From assembly GCA_037043015.1 (NCBI GenBank), contig CM073322.1, positions 29,248,864-29,312,863 of the forward strand: a DNA stretch of 64,000 nt. The letters run 5' to 3'. The notes under the pieces were generated by a model. It saw nothing but the letters and a program-made list of their open reading frames with translations, was not told where the DNA came from and ran no database searches. A program made the translations under genes and the position numbers. The stretch is from Bryum argenteum (lineage: Eukaryota; Streptophyta; Bryopsida; Bryales; Bryaceae). Position 1 is the stretch's first letter. Each line of letters starts with the position of its first letter. Positions 1 through 11,376 of the stretch are shown here, piece by piece.

Positions 1-3000
1 GGATACAGGAACCCCAGACAGTAAATAAACGATTATCACATACCAACGCATTCCTTGATACCATCCCCTCGGAATCCTTGAGGGCACTGACACCCTTTGC
101 TTTGGAAGTCCTGTATGAGGCAATCACAACACCCGCGCTTGACCATCAAATACTACGTTACACAGGAAAGTACCAAAGCTAGCTTATCATTGACTGAGCA
201 GCCAACCAGCATCGAGGTGCAATTCTACTTCTCTCAGGTGGCAAATTTAATCATAACATTTGCATGAGAAGCACCTGACAAGCTGAAAAGAATACATCAT
301 ATCTCCCTTCCTCCCAGCACTCAGCATTGTTGATCTTGCATCGCCCGACACCAGTAGCTGCAAAGAAACAAACAGCATTAGCTTGATTTAAATTGAGTGC
401 GAATCGTAATGAAGAACAGTACTGTGAATGATAGTCACCCGTGTCAATGAACTTGTGCTAAACCTGCCTTTCTCGTTATAAAAGAATCACATAGCAATCG
501 TTCCTAATGTGCTAAGTGGAGTGGAAGCTTGTGTATTTAGATGTTATGTATTCTCAATCGAGCTTTCTGCTTCAAAGCCAAAGTGATGCGTTTGGTATAA
601 TGCCCTAGATATTGACGAATAGTGCATCCAAATTAAGCGCAACAGAGATCTTTTCTGCTAACTTGACTTTTGAGAGCACTGATTCGTATGTTAATCCTTC
701 TGAAAAATCAAAAATTAGAAATGATGGAGAATTCTTTTACATTGACAAACTTCTATAAGGTAACACTGATCTTAGAAGGTGATGGGATCTAAATCTAACG
801 AGAGTAACAAATACGTCTAAGAGTTGAGTGTCAAACACCTTCACACGAGGTGTAACCATCACCCTGAAACAGCACACCCTTTACCACAGGACATTGACAA
901 ACTCTTCCCCGAAATGTGTCCTGCAGGATAACAAGATAAACCCAAGTAGTCCTGCTCAGAAGTAAACTCTGACTGACCCTTCTAATCCAAGAAAGATTGA
1001 AGTACAGAACTGTTCAAGTTACCGTCTTGCGGTTGTTCGCAACATATTTAACTTCCTTTGCCAAAATTATAAGAAGGTCAAACATCAATGCTGATTCGAG
1101 AACGTACTTTACAGGCGGTGATATTTACAGCCTGAATTCCCCAACATCCACCATTGTTCTCTAGACACTCGTTGGTCTGCACACCTGATCACCCAACACC
1201 AATGCCATAAAGTAAAGTCCGTATCTTGGGATATCGTTCCACACTTTGGCCTTTGCCACACCATCGGCAGGCCGCCCCTGCCTGCTGCCGCTGCAGCGAT
1301 TATCGTCTTTTCCCCTGAATTTTCTCCACTGCCGGTCGACTTCCAGGCACTAGTGCCTGGTAGTTTTCAAGTGCCTCCCATGTGCCATGTCATTGCCATG
1401 TAGATCCCAAAGCAACAACCAAAGCAAACCCAAAGCTAAAAAGTTGCTCCATGTCACTCTTGCCACTCTCCCTTCTTCCTCTCATGTGGCAACCACTTCC
1501 TCATTAGAACCAATACGAAACTTCCATCTCACTGCCTTTCCTCCCATGTGGTATGGCCCTAACATGTGATGTGTTTTTTATAGTGATTATCTGACGTGCG
1601 AAGTGATCCAGATTGACATCACCAGCAAAAAAGGTAGTCTTTTCCACTCGGGAGCTTCCGTTGCCGGGACTCGAACCCGGGTCGCTCGGGTGAGAGCCGA
1701 GTATCCTAACCATCTAGACTACAACGGAGATGAGAGCAGGCATCAGAAGGAATCCAGATGCGCCCCCACCAGATGCCGACCCGTGAGCTTGAGCAGCTTA
1801 TGATTAAGCACAGAGAGATTCCCATTTTTTCATTGGGTACGTAGGGCAAAATTGAAAGAGACTGACAAGAGATTTGCTAGAAAGGAATAACCCCAAGTGT
1901 GAGGGATGCTCTTACCTTCACTTAAACAAACTGGTGGATCTGTGGTTTCTTGAAATCCAGAGCAAATTGCCTTCATCACTGCTCCCTTATCAAGCTTACC
2001 TGATGACATAGTGGAATACATAACACGTATCCTTATTACATATTAAACTTGCTGTAGCTCTACGTGCCAGCATCTAGGAAAGAACCTGATTAAGAAATTC
2101 AGCCAAATTTCTGATACAGCAGCAGATTCAAAGCCAACAGGGATGCAAGGTGAAACTCTACACTGGAACATTTGTGCCTCGACTGTAACATCATGGATCT
2201 CTGAGAAGAGGAGCACTCAGCAACAGTATTTTGCAATAGAGTTCTTACCTCTGTATTGCCTGCTATTGATGATCAGCGTTGGTAAGATCGTGACATCACC
2301 TCGTGAACCTGTTCCAACCTAAACAAATGTACCCATATAATGTGTCTAAGAAACAATCTCCACGAGAGATTAGTGAGGGTTGGCAAGTAAAATGCTTGTT
2401 ACATAGTGTAACAGGCATTTAATTTCAAGAATGTGTATCCGAGGTCGGATTTTTCTCGTGTAAGCTGCAAACAATTTTCAGCACGACCATTATATATTGT
2501 CCTTCTGAGCTTACAGCAACAATCTGAAGCACAAATTTCAAAATAAAGCTTAAACACGAAGGTTGAATTTATGCACCTGGGCATCTTGCTCTTGTTTCAG
2601 TAGAGGATTGTCAGCATCTGAATCAGGGTCCATCATGCATGACCGAATGTCTGTAACACTCAGAGCTGCACGACATGAACGGTGTAACGTTAGCACAACG
2701 AAATATTTTACAAAATCCCTCACAACGCGCAAGTTTATCGAGATTCTGAGAATTGATTCTTATGCCAACACCATAGTTGCAATCCTGCGTTTCGATACAC
2801 TGTTCCGAAAACGTTTCGAAAGATTTTCTCACCCCAGTATAATTTCTTGTCTTGCCCTGAGATAACAATCTAGAAAGTGGTTGACTATTCATCACCAAGT
2901 CTACAATCATTTCTAAGAGCTCATAAACACCACACAGCATCATGAATTCTAGAAGTCTTTCCAGCCGCTGTCCTTGTGTGGTTGACTTCCTCAGAGAATA

Positions 3001-4831
3001 TCACCGGACAATGTAGCACCCGACCATGATAAAAAAATCACCGGACGGTGAATATCGGCAGCTTGTCGGTGAACTCAAGAGCCTCCGATAATCTGAAACC
3101 CTAATTCCAACGTCCCATTTCGAAACAGGATATGGAACGGACGTTTATGTTCGTATAGAAACTAACAGATACGTTCATCAATGCAACTTTGGCAATGCTA
3201 CATCTCGAATCGAATACTTTTTATCCAGGGTCTAAGATATGATCAGCAACTAAAAGTTGTGCCTCCACAATTCGGCGAGAGAGGGGACGCAAGTACAGTA
3301 GGCAACTATCTAGTCTACGTTGACTTCGTTGACTTCCCACTTACTGTAGTCAGTTTCATCACAAACCGAACGAAGATTTCCAAGGAATGGATATTTGCAG
3401 AGCTAATTGATCAATGGAGCTTACAAAGTGAGGTAATGACTCTTTCAGCGCACTCTCGGTTGTACAATTTGTCCTTCATCGAACAACGTATTTGGAAGTC
3501 TGTGACATAGTCCCACCATACCCAAGGACGCCTTGCCTCTTTGGCAACCTTAAAAACACACAGCTGCCTTAGATTCTCCATTACAACATCTTTCCCTTCA
3601 TACCCATTGTCGAAGTCCCCCTCTGGATCAGGAGCGCAGTACCGACCTTTGTTGATACACTGGGACTTGCATTGCTTGGAATCGATAAAAGCCTGAAAAA
3701 GCAAGGAATAAATCACCTTATAGGAAGGTATTCGCACGAAGATCATTTAACCACTTGCTTGCAGGTCAAGATGGATATTTTAGTGAAAATTGACAACTTC
3801 AATGAACAGTTGTTTAGTAAATCACATTTCTCAGGCAATTACGAAACAGAGACACGGAACAAACATTGTCCACTGCAAGTAGTTGCTTCATCCTGTCAAA
3901 CGTTTTAGAATGTTCGAAAAATCAGCCGCTTCAATATATTTAGTGAGCAATCTGAAACCCCAGTTCAGTGTGAACAGAATATTTCTGCATTAAAGACAAT
4001 AGGTCAAGTATGTTACCTTAGGGCAATACCAGGTGATATAGTGAGGGATAAAACTAGTGAATCCGCCTTTTTCCAGCAGTTGAGCCACACCCTTGAAGTT
4101 GCTCTTGAACTCGGCTTGAGCATCACACTTCGGCCCACATATATCATTGCTATTAGTCCAGAATTCATATTCCACCCTCTCATCTGGGTGAGGAAGTGAC
4201 TCTCTCCAGTCGAGATTGAGATTCACCATCTCGTTCGCCGCCAGACCTCGTTTCAAATCATCTCCTAACTTCTTATCAATCAAAGCAGATGGGATGGTGA
4301 TGTTCTGTGTCAGATCAGAGTATTTTCCTTCATCTGGTGTGTCCATGGTTATCAGAGTCTCCAGCTTATCATCTGCTATAAGCACAGCTGCTGCCCCTGC
4401 ATTCTGTGCATTCCAGGCCTTCAAAGCAAAGTAACATCCTGCACACATACTCAAGTATGATTCATACGCACAAGAAAGTAGCGGTTTTTGAAAGAAAATC
4501 TTGCGCAGGAAGTATTGATATCAGAAGAGTTACCGCCACGGTCGAGAAGAGCAAAGACTGGACGACCTCCAGTGTTGGCACCTTTGAGAGACTCCGAAAA
4601 AGGTGTGCATCCATCAGCTTGCTTTGAGGGATAAACGACTGTACCGGCCATCGTCCCACCGTACTGGGGCACCCCGAAGTTACCGATCGCTGAAGTATAA
4701 CTCCCCTTCAATGATTCTGGTGATGTGATGGTCAAACTGCTCGTCTCCACGAAAAACTCACCCCGTGTCGAGACTACTATGAAGCAACACTCTAATAACA
4801 CTATACTCAGAATAGCCCTTCGGGTCATCAT
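1..4831 (-). CDS. Vacuolar sorting receptor (VSR/BP-80 type), 3' end beyond the window
   Basis: Type I membrane receptor that sorts soluble cargo from Golgi/TGN to the vacuole. Exons on the minus strand, all phase-consistent: 4831-4534, 4438-4017, 3692-3425, 2650-2577, 2318-2249, 1999-1916, 1184-1108, 920-839, 357-275, 110-44. The first exon gives a hydrophobic signal peptide (from MMTRRAIL) and the start of the PA domain ([20 protein letters not shown]); the second carries [17 protein letters not shown] and [18 protein letters not shown]; the third the Cys-rich [20 protein letters not shown] and WWDYVTDF. Later exons give the central region (ENPLLK-like, [21 protein letters not shown]) and EGF-like repeats ([33 protein letters not shown]). 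The calcium-binding EGF, membrane segment and cytosolic YxxPhi tail must lie left of position 1. Compared with flowering-plant VSRs about eight residues (the GVDxKKVDK region) are absent between exons 3 and 4, so a micro-exon in 2651-3424 may have been missed. The first ATG of the MM pair (4831) was chosen because it starts the signal peptide. Confidence 0.93.
1627..1632 (-). terminator. RNA polymerase III terminator of the tRNA-Glu gene
   Basis: A run of six T on the minus strand begins 24 bases after the 3' end of the tRNA-Glu gene, the normal Pol III stop signal. Confidence 0.7.
1656..1728 (-). tRNA. tRNA-Glu (anticodon CTC)
   Basis: On the minus strand the 73 bases fold as a complete cloverleaf: acceptor stem TCCGTTG pairing with CAACGGA plus discriminator A, A-box region in the D arm (TAGTCTAGATGGTTAGGA), anticodon stem CTCGG/CCGAG around loop CTCTCAC giving anticodon CTC, and T arm CCGGGTTCGAGTCCCGG with a perfect B box. 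No intron and no encoded CCA, as expected for a nuclear gene. It differs from the usual plant tRNA-Glu only at single positions in the D and variable regions. It lies inside an intron of the VSR gene (between exons 1999-1916 and 1184-1108) and in the same orientation. Confidence 0.96.
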
Positions 4832-6370
4832 GCATGTGGAAGTTTCCACCCCACTTTGGTCTTCCAATGTAGCGTTACGCTCACACAACAATCCTCAACT
4901 CGAGAGCCTACGAAATGAAGGAAAGTGGAATCAAATTCGATGCCTTTATTGATTCTAGGAACAAGCATGCAATGCAACTGATCACCGAGGAGATGAGAAC
5001 TGCTGCTTTCTCTGAAACAGACCTCCAAGCTCATCATGTAACAAATGCATAAAAAACATGTAGATGTCGCCATCAAAGTCTGCCCCAATGTACTATCACA
5101 GATTGCGATCGAAGCTAAGAATCTAGTCCAGACAAGTAGCGCATATCCATTTTCTGCAAGCACTTAAAAGGGTAGGTCCCTATCTAAATTGTACGTCGAG
5201 ACCAGGCATATTCCGAAGCCGGCCAGCACAATTGGCGTGAACCGAAATATTTAGACTTACACCGTCAAATCCCATCAAAATTTCTGAACAATGGCCAGCA
5301 CAGAGCAACGGACTGGGTTTCCGCATCAGCGGAGCAGTCACAATTGCAAGGGAAATTCCAAGCTCTCGAATATCAAACGAGAGTTTAATTTGCAGCAAGT
5401 AAAGATCCAATTGAAGTGTAGATCCCTAAAGAAACTCAACATTCTACCGACATTGACTAATGCATTTCGTTCACAAGTGTGGTAGCTAGGTACCGAACTA
5501 ACCACACACTCGAGCAAATGAAAACAAAAAGATCGATCAAAAACCTTGCCGAACCATGCAAGAGCACATTTCCCCTTTTCACAATGATACCATACATATC
5601 AGATGTTAATCGCAAGCCAATCTGGGGGAGATCGAACACTCGCTGTCATCGTCCTCTACAGCTCAACAATATTGTCAAAAACTTCCGCTTCTTTTGTGAT
5701 GTTCCCACAACACAATACCTCTGGACTGGCCTCTAGAAACAGCTACATACGAAACGGAGCAACACGACGAAAGCATGCAGAAAACTACACAGACACACTA
5801 TACACCTCAAAGGCACTGTACTGCAATTACAGAAGCAAGAAATGTATGTTTCATAGCCAATCAAATCCAATGCAAACTCTCTACCTGCCAGCATGCCACA
5901 ATGTTCCAGCTTTCCGTTTCGCCAAACCCCGAGCGCTGCAATACACTTGATCACCTACAGACCCCGAATACCCTGCGCCCTTGAAAACCTTGAGAAAGGC
6001 TGCATGTGATTGTGGCGGCCAAGGGTCGGAGCTTTCATTGTCAAGGTCCCCATGATCTACATAATCACGTTGATTATGAACATTTTCATGCAAATCCCGA
6101 TTTTCTTACATTCTGGTCCTGGCGAGCGTCAGGATGATGAATGCGCTCATTCATCGCACACCCAGTTGGATGAAGATATATATCTTCTCTCTCAAAACCT
6201 CCGCTCCGGAGCAGTGACGTCTCCGAATCAGAATTCGCACCGCTTGCACCCGAGCTCTTTGCACGTTTTTCAATCATAGTGATTGCCGCTCTTGTTGAAA
6301 TCAAATATCACGATTTCTGGACTTCTAGCCAAGAGTGCTGAATTGGAGAATTTTTGCCTCTGCTTCAGCC
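4832..6370. other. Intergenic spacer between divergent VSR and plastid-protein genes
   Basis: About 1.5 kb with no supportable coding exon. It lies between two genes pointing away from each other, so it should hold both promoters. Short open frames here overlap one another on opposite strands and show no family resemblance. No repeat or RNA gene was recognised. Confidence 0.6.
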
Positions 6371-7843
6371 ATGGCGAGTGCTGTCAGTGTAGGACACCAC
6401 TCGGTGCTATCCTCTGCCTTGGTGCGTATCGTTACCCTCCTGTTTATTTCGGGCTTAGGCTTTTTCATACCTAATATTTACTTATACCTCGTTGTATTTC
6501 TTCGCAGAGAGATGGAAGCGCACTGGCTTCTGCCTCAGGACTTGGTGGAAATCGTGTATCCGTCTTTGCGTCGCCCGAAATCTCACTCTGCGTCAACCGG
6601 CGAAATCCTCGTTCAATCTCAGCGAGAGCCCGTTTGTCTTCAGATTCTGTAAGCCGCCGCAATTACTAGGATAACGCACGAGATGCTGCAATGTATTGAT
6701 CAGTACTTTGTCTCGCATTATCTCAGTAATGCTCACGTATGGTGTATCAATTATGCTCTCTAAAAATTTGCACGATTTCTCATCAATTTTTATGAACGGC
6801 GATCTTTCATCTATCTGAAATTGAGATTGACTGCCGCCTTTTTGAGCAGTACGAATCCTGCAATGTGAGTATCATCAATCGCTAGGGTGGCAGCACTTGT
6901 TTACATCTTTAGAGATGTAAAAAATTGGAGTATGAATAGATTAGTATAGACCTGATGAGGGTGTGAGTGTCTCGTAGGTACAATTTTTGAATATCAACGG
7001 TGGATCTATTCGACAAATTAGGGCTCAGGCTGTGAGTGGAGATAATCAAGCTGTGGAGGGTGAAGAAGGGAAAGGCGAGGCCACTTCGTCAGAACCCTCA
7101 ACCCCGTCTCCATTTGCCAAGGGAAAAATCTCATCCAAGATTGCATCACAAACATCTCAGAATGGGAAATCAAGCAACTCAGTTTCTGCTGCACCAGCCA
7201 AAGCACCTGCTGCTACTCCCAAGGCTTCCGCCACAAAGCCAGCTGCAGCACCATCTTCAACACCATCCGTATTTCAGAAGGCACCAACTAGCAAACCTTC
7301 TTTTTCTGTGAAGCCCAAGTCTCTCATCGATGATGGATCCGCTGGCGCTTTCCCGACCGGCAAAGTCTCTCCGTTTGCAGCTGATAGACTGAAATCACAA
7401 CAGTTGTCTCCCCCTAGCCAGTATAATCGAACCAGTTCCGGTCGGACATTGATTAACTCCGGAAAGCAGGTACTATTTCTTTCTTGTGACACATGCGTGG
7501 TTAGTCATAATTTGTTCTGTTCTAGTTGATGGATGATAGTATTGATTGCACTATTTATATCAGGTTCATCGAAGCTCATTGTGGTTTGTCGGTGCAGGTT
7601 TTGGACGCTTTTAAGGAGGGAGAGAAGGCTGGGAAGACAACGAAATTCGGGCAACCCATTGTTCCCAAGAACATTTTTGATGATGTCAGACAGACTCAAG
7701 CGGAGAAGGATGCAGATAAGTTTTCATTCAACTTGAAACCAAGTGATATATTCTTAATTTTCTCCTTTTTGCTAATCATAGGGCTAATGTTAGGTACCGC
7801 GTTTCTTGTATGGAAAGTGGGTGCTATCCACTACAATGAGTAG
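6371..7843 (+). CDS. Probable plastid-targeted protein with one C-terminal membrane segment, unknown function
   Basis: Four exons join in frame: 6371-6421, 6508-6648, 6978-7469, 7598-7843, giving about 309 residues. The first two exons (start MASAVSVGHHSVLSSAL) are rich in Ser, Ala, Arg and Val with almost no acids, ending in NRRNPRSISARARLSSDS, which looks like a chloroplast transit peptide. The third exon is a low-complexity, presumably disordered linker rich in Ala, Pro, Ser, Thr and Lys (about residues 70-190) followed by a more ordered stretch with SAGAFPTGKVSPFAADRL. The last exon has FKEGEKAGKTTKFGQPIVPK, a short acidic/polar helix, then one hydrophobic helix (IFLIFSFLLIIGLMLGTAFLVW, about residues 276-297) and a short tail ending IHYNE. 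I do not recognise the family. The start ATG has a good context (GCCATGG). Splice sites are all GT-AG. Confidence 0.82.
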
Positions 7844-10534
7844 ATTCTTTAGAAAATGTGTCCCGCGGAACTTGATTCTATTACATAAATTTTGACAGTA
7901 AGCATGAGTTGAAAAGGCTTTATCATCCCTCTCGCCTTGATATTTTTGAAACTTGGCCCTGACGTCTGCTGCTTTTCTGTGTAGACATAGCTTTGAACTG
8001 TTTGTTGCACCTGTATATTGTAGGCTGTAAGCTTTGGTAGCTCGATGTTATTCTGAAGATCATCTGCAATTTTGTAGCGTTCATTAATATATCATTTTTT
8101 AATTTTTTCTTCTTGAAGTGTGTATAGCTCTTCGTCCTCGGCAGTTTATGTGATGTCTTGATTATTACTTTGTCTGTGTTGATAACTCATTAATCAGTTC
8201 TGTGACATCATTTTCTCTATCTGGCACCTCGCCTCCTTCGTAATTATACTGCTTTCATGTATTTGTGATTTTGAGATAAGCAGAGCACGTTTTCGAAACT
8301 GAAGTTCGACTAATCTAATTGGTATACTCTAAATTATGGATATCTTGTGTGAACCAGGGTAGTTAGACTTATAAAGTGGTGACCATCGAAGATGTTATTC
8401 TATGTTTTACCGAAGTATGAAATTATTTTACGTACTGCACTTGCTGTTTGTCAAGACTTGTGGTAAGCTTGACTAGGTCAAACTGAGCTTCTCTTAATTT
8501 GAGGTCAGGAGGTACTGAATGAAAATTTTCATTATGAAACATGTCTGGTTCATATGACAGCTCTCATTGTTATTGTCTTTGTTTCCATTGTCTCCATCAA
8601 CCCCTGACCTATCTTCTCCTATGTTTGCACATAATTTTGTTTTGTATAATTGCATTGTTTCAAATATCATACAAGTTACTTGATTAGTGTTATGTGAGGA
8701 TTCTCTGCTGTAAGTCAAACATTACAGTGTCTGAAAATTTGTGAGATCAGTGTCCAATTCGGGCCTCCATTGTAATCAGTGTCTCAAAATTTGTGAGATT
8801 AGTATCCAATTCTGGCCTCCATTGTAATCAGTGCCCTCTGTCTTTTCTTGAAGCTACGCATTCCACCAATCCCACTAATTTCATATTCTTTCTTGAAATT
8901 TTCTTGCTTTCACATTTAGTGTTCTATTTTGAAGAGTAGTGTTATAACCCTAAGGTGACTTGTGACATTCAGTCTTTTGGTTCGCAATAAATCGCTTGCA
9001 AACACTCTTGTGAACTGAGTTTAGTTGTTCAGAGCAATGCACTTGCAAGGGAGTGTTACGTTGTTGAGCTTGAGATGAAGTTAATTTCATTATCTCTAGA
9101 AAAAGAAACTCGGATGAGTTGTCGAACGTACAATTACGTGAATGCAGATTATTTTTCTGTTGGATTTCCAATCCTCTAAGCTGAATAAAGTTGCCTCCTG
9201 CAAGTTTAGTTTCCACAATTACTTCAGTCCGAGCATTATGAGTCAACAGAAAAAGGAGGAAAACAAAACACTGCATGAACAAGTTACATCGAAAGTACAA
9301 GTTCTCGAAGGTGCAAACCTTGTTCTACAAACAAGGACTTGCACTTTTGAAAGCCAACGTAGCAAGTACCTCATCCTCAAGAAAATACCTACTGATGGTT
9401 TGTGAGCACCAACTGCCAGTGCCACTCATCCTGGGGCCTCAAGCACTCATCAGTGCAAAATAGTGAAGAGGAATAACTATTTCTTCCTCAATTAGTCGGT
9501 TTTTATAAGATGCTATTGCTGCAAGGAATGTAGATATTTCCTGATGTAGTGTACACTACACACTAGTGCAACCGAAGCTACATCCTGTGCCCAAAATGTA
9601 TCCCATAACCGAGATCTAAGAGATCGCACTTTCGAGTGTAATAACTGTGGAAAAGTGTCCTTGGTATGTGATACATCATACATTCTCAAGTGCATATTGT
9701 AGGGTAAATTGTAATACAAGTTTTGTACCGAACAGCCACTCATGTGATGCTACTTTACTCTTCATGTACAAGCCAGAGCTGACAGGTACTGCTCGGACAT
9801 GATCATGTCACCTACTTTCTGGAGTGCACTCTTCTCCATTCTTTTCACCTCAAAAAGGAGGATCTGCAAATACTTTCTTTGGAATTCGCACTACCTTGAT
9901 AATCTTCCAACATAGTGTAAATTTGTTTCTTGTTTTCGAAGAAATAATCACCTCATCTTGTGTTGCACTTTTAGTTCGTTAACATTTACGAAGATGTGTT
10001 TTTCACCATTAACCTCTGAGTGTCCATGCATGGTTTTTCCCTAAAAACATAATGTCACCAGTGTAATTCTAAGCAGGCTTTTCACATTTGAACTCTACAA
10101 TAGACTCATCGTAAATGAAATGGATCAAATTTGGAGACATGGGATTGCAAGATTGTGCAAATGTTTTAATACTCATAAACTTCATCATTTTATCATTGAT
10201 TTAAAGTGCTATTACAATGGGAAAACTTCCAATTATTTTTATTGAAATGTAGTTTTTGAAACTACGTTGTAGGAGAGACGTGTTTAAACCTAGTTTACGC
10301 TTCTCCCTAAATGTGGCTTTTATGAAAACAAAAACGTAGCAAATGTGGTCAAATTCTAGTAGTGTCTTATACATAATTCTAAACTATTATCTCCACAACA
10401 ATAGGAAATAGAACATGGTCAATATCCGTGAAGCTTTTCGCTGTAGGCGCTGAAATTCTGGATCAACATGTGCTCACTTCAGTGCATGTTCCTGTTTCCG
10501 GTGACCAGAACAGGATGATGCTCGTGCTCTTGAG
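7844..10534. other. Gene-free spacer, AT-rich
   Basis: About 2.7 kb without a recognisable exon. It begins with the 3' untranslated region of the upstream gene and holds a 52-bp tandem duplication (8725-8828). Open frames around 9000-9450 on both strands overlap each other and show no coding signature. Confidence 0.6.
8725..8828. repeat. Two-copy 52-bp tandem repeat
   Basis: The unit starting CAGTGTCTGAAAATTTGTGA recurs exactly 52 bases later with a few substitutions; both copies contain GGCCTCCATTGTAAT. A third unit is started (CAGTG at 8829) and then diverges. Confidence 0.85.
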
Positions 10535-10904
10535 TTAACCCTTAAACGCCCATGGGGTCTAAAACGGGCAGCCCAAAATTGGATCACAGCATCTTTGGGA
10601 CTTGGGCATCATGAATAGTGCACTTTTTGAACTTGGGCACCATGAATGAACCAATCAATGATGAGCTTGCAACCTCCTACAAGGTTATGTACAACCCCAA
10701 CCTACCTACCACAATCCTTTCAAACCATAAAATCATACATACAAATTGTGATTTGAATTGTAAAATTTCACTTTTTGAATGCATCATAAGATGGTGACCA
10801 GTTTGACATCAAAATATAAGTGAAAAGTTGTTTACAGTGAGAGCTACAGGAAAGATTCTATTGGAATCAAGCCCCTCGGGCTTGCTTGGGCGTTTAAGGG
10901 TTAA
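10535..10904. mobile_element. 370-bp non-autonomous piggyBac-type element (copy A)
   Basis: Bounded by TTAA on both sides with terminal inverted repeats TTAACCCTTAAACGCCCA (18 bases, perfect). It has no coding capacity. A near-identical copy in inverted orientation lies at 19896-20265. TTAA target sites and ends beginning CCC are the hallmark of the piggyBac superfamily; assignment rests on termini only. Confidence 0.8.
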
Positions 10905-11376
10905 CCCAAAGCTCACTTACAGTCCGACCATTACATTCTATTCTCGTCTGAAGATTCTGTAACGTGTCGGTAAGAAATGCATGAAAAGATTAGTTGGAAC
11001 TGCATAATTTTTCCCTAATAAGCAAGTGACATGGGCAGATGGACGAAATTGCATGTATACGTTAACTGGTGGGGACTATCGATCGATCGTATGATCCTCC
11101 TGGGTAGATCGCGCTTCTGTGGATTCATCATTTCAGTACTTATTTCGCTCAGTGTGTAGCTGATGGAAGCTCGCTCAAACGGTTACAGTTGCTAGCTGAC
11201 CTTCTTGGTTCACGAGGTACAGTATGCTCGTGAATCTTTTGCTTGTTCCGATCCTCGTGAAAGTTGAAATCCAGGCCCATATAATTGCAGAGCTGTAACT
11301 TCTGGTAATCGATTTGGCAGCTTCGAACTAGCAGATATCCATCACCCCCTGCGCGATTCCTGTGTTGGATTGAACA

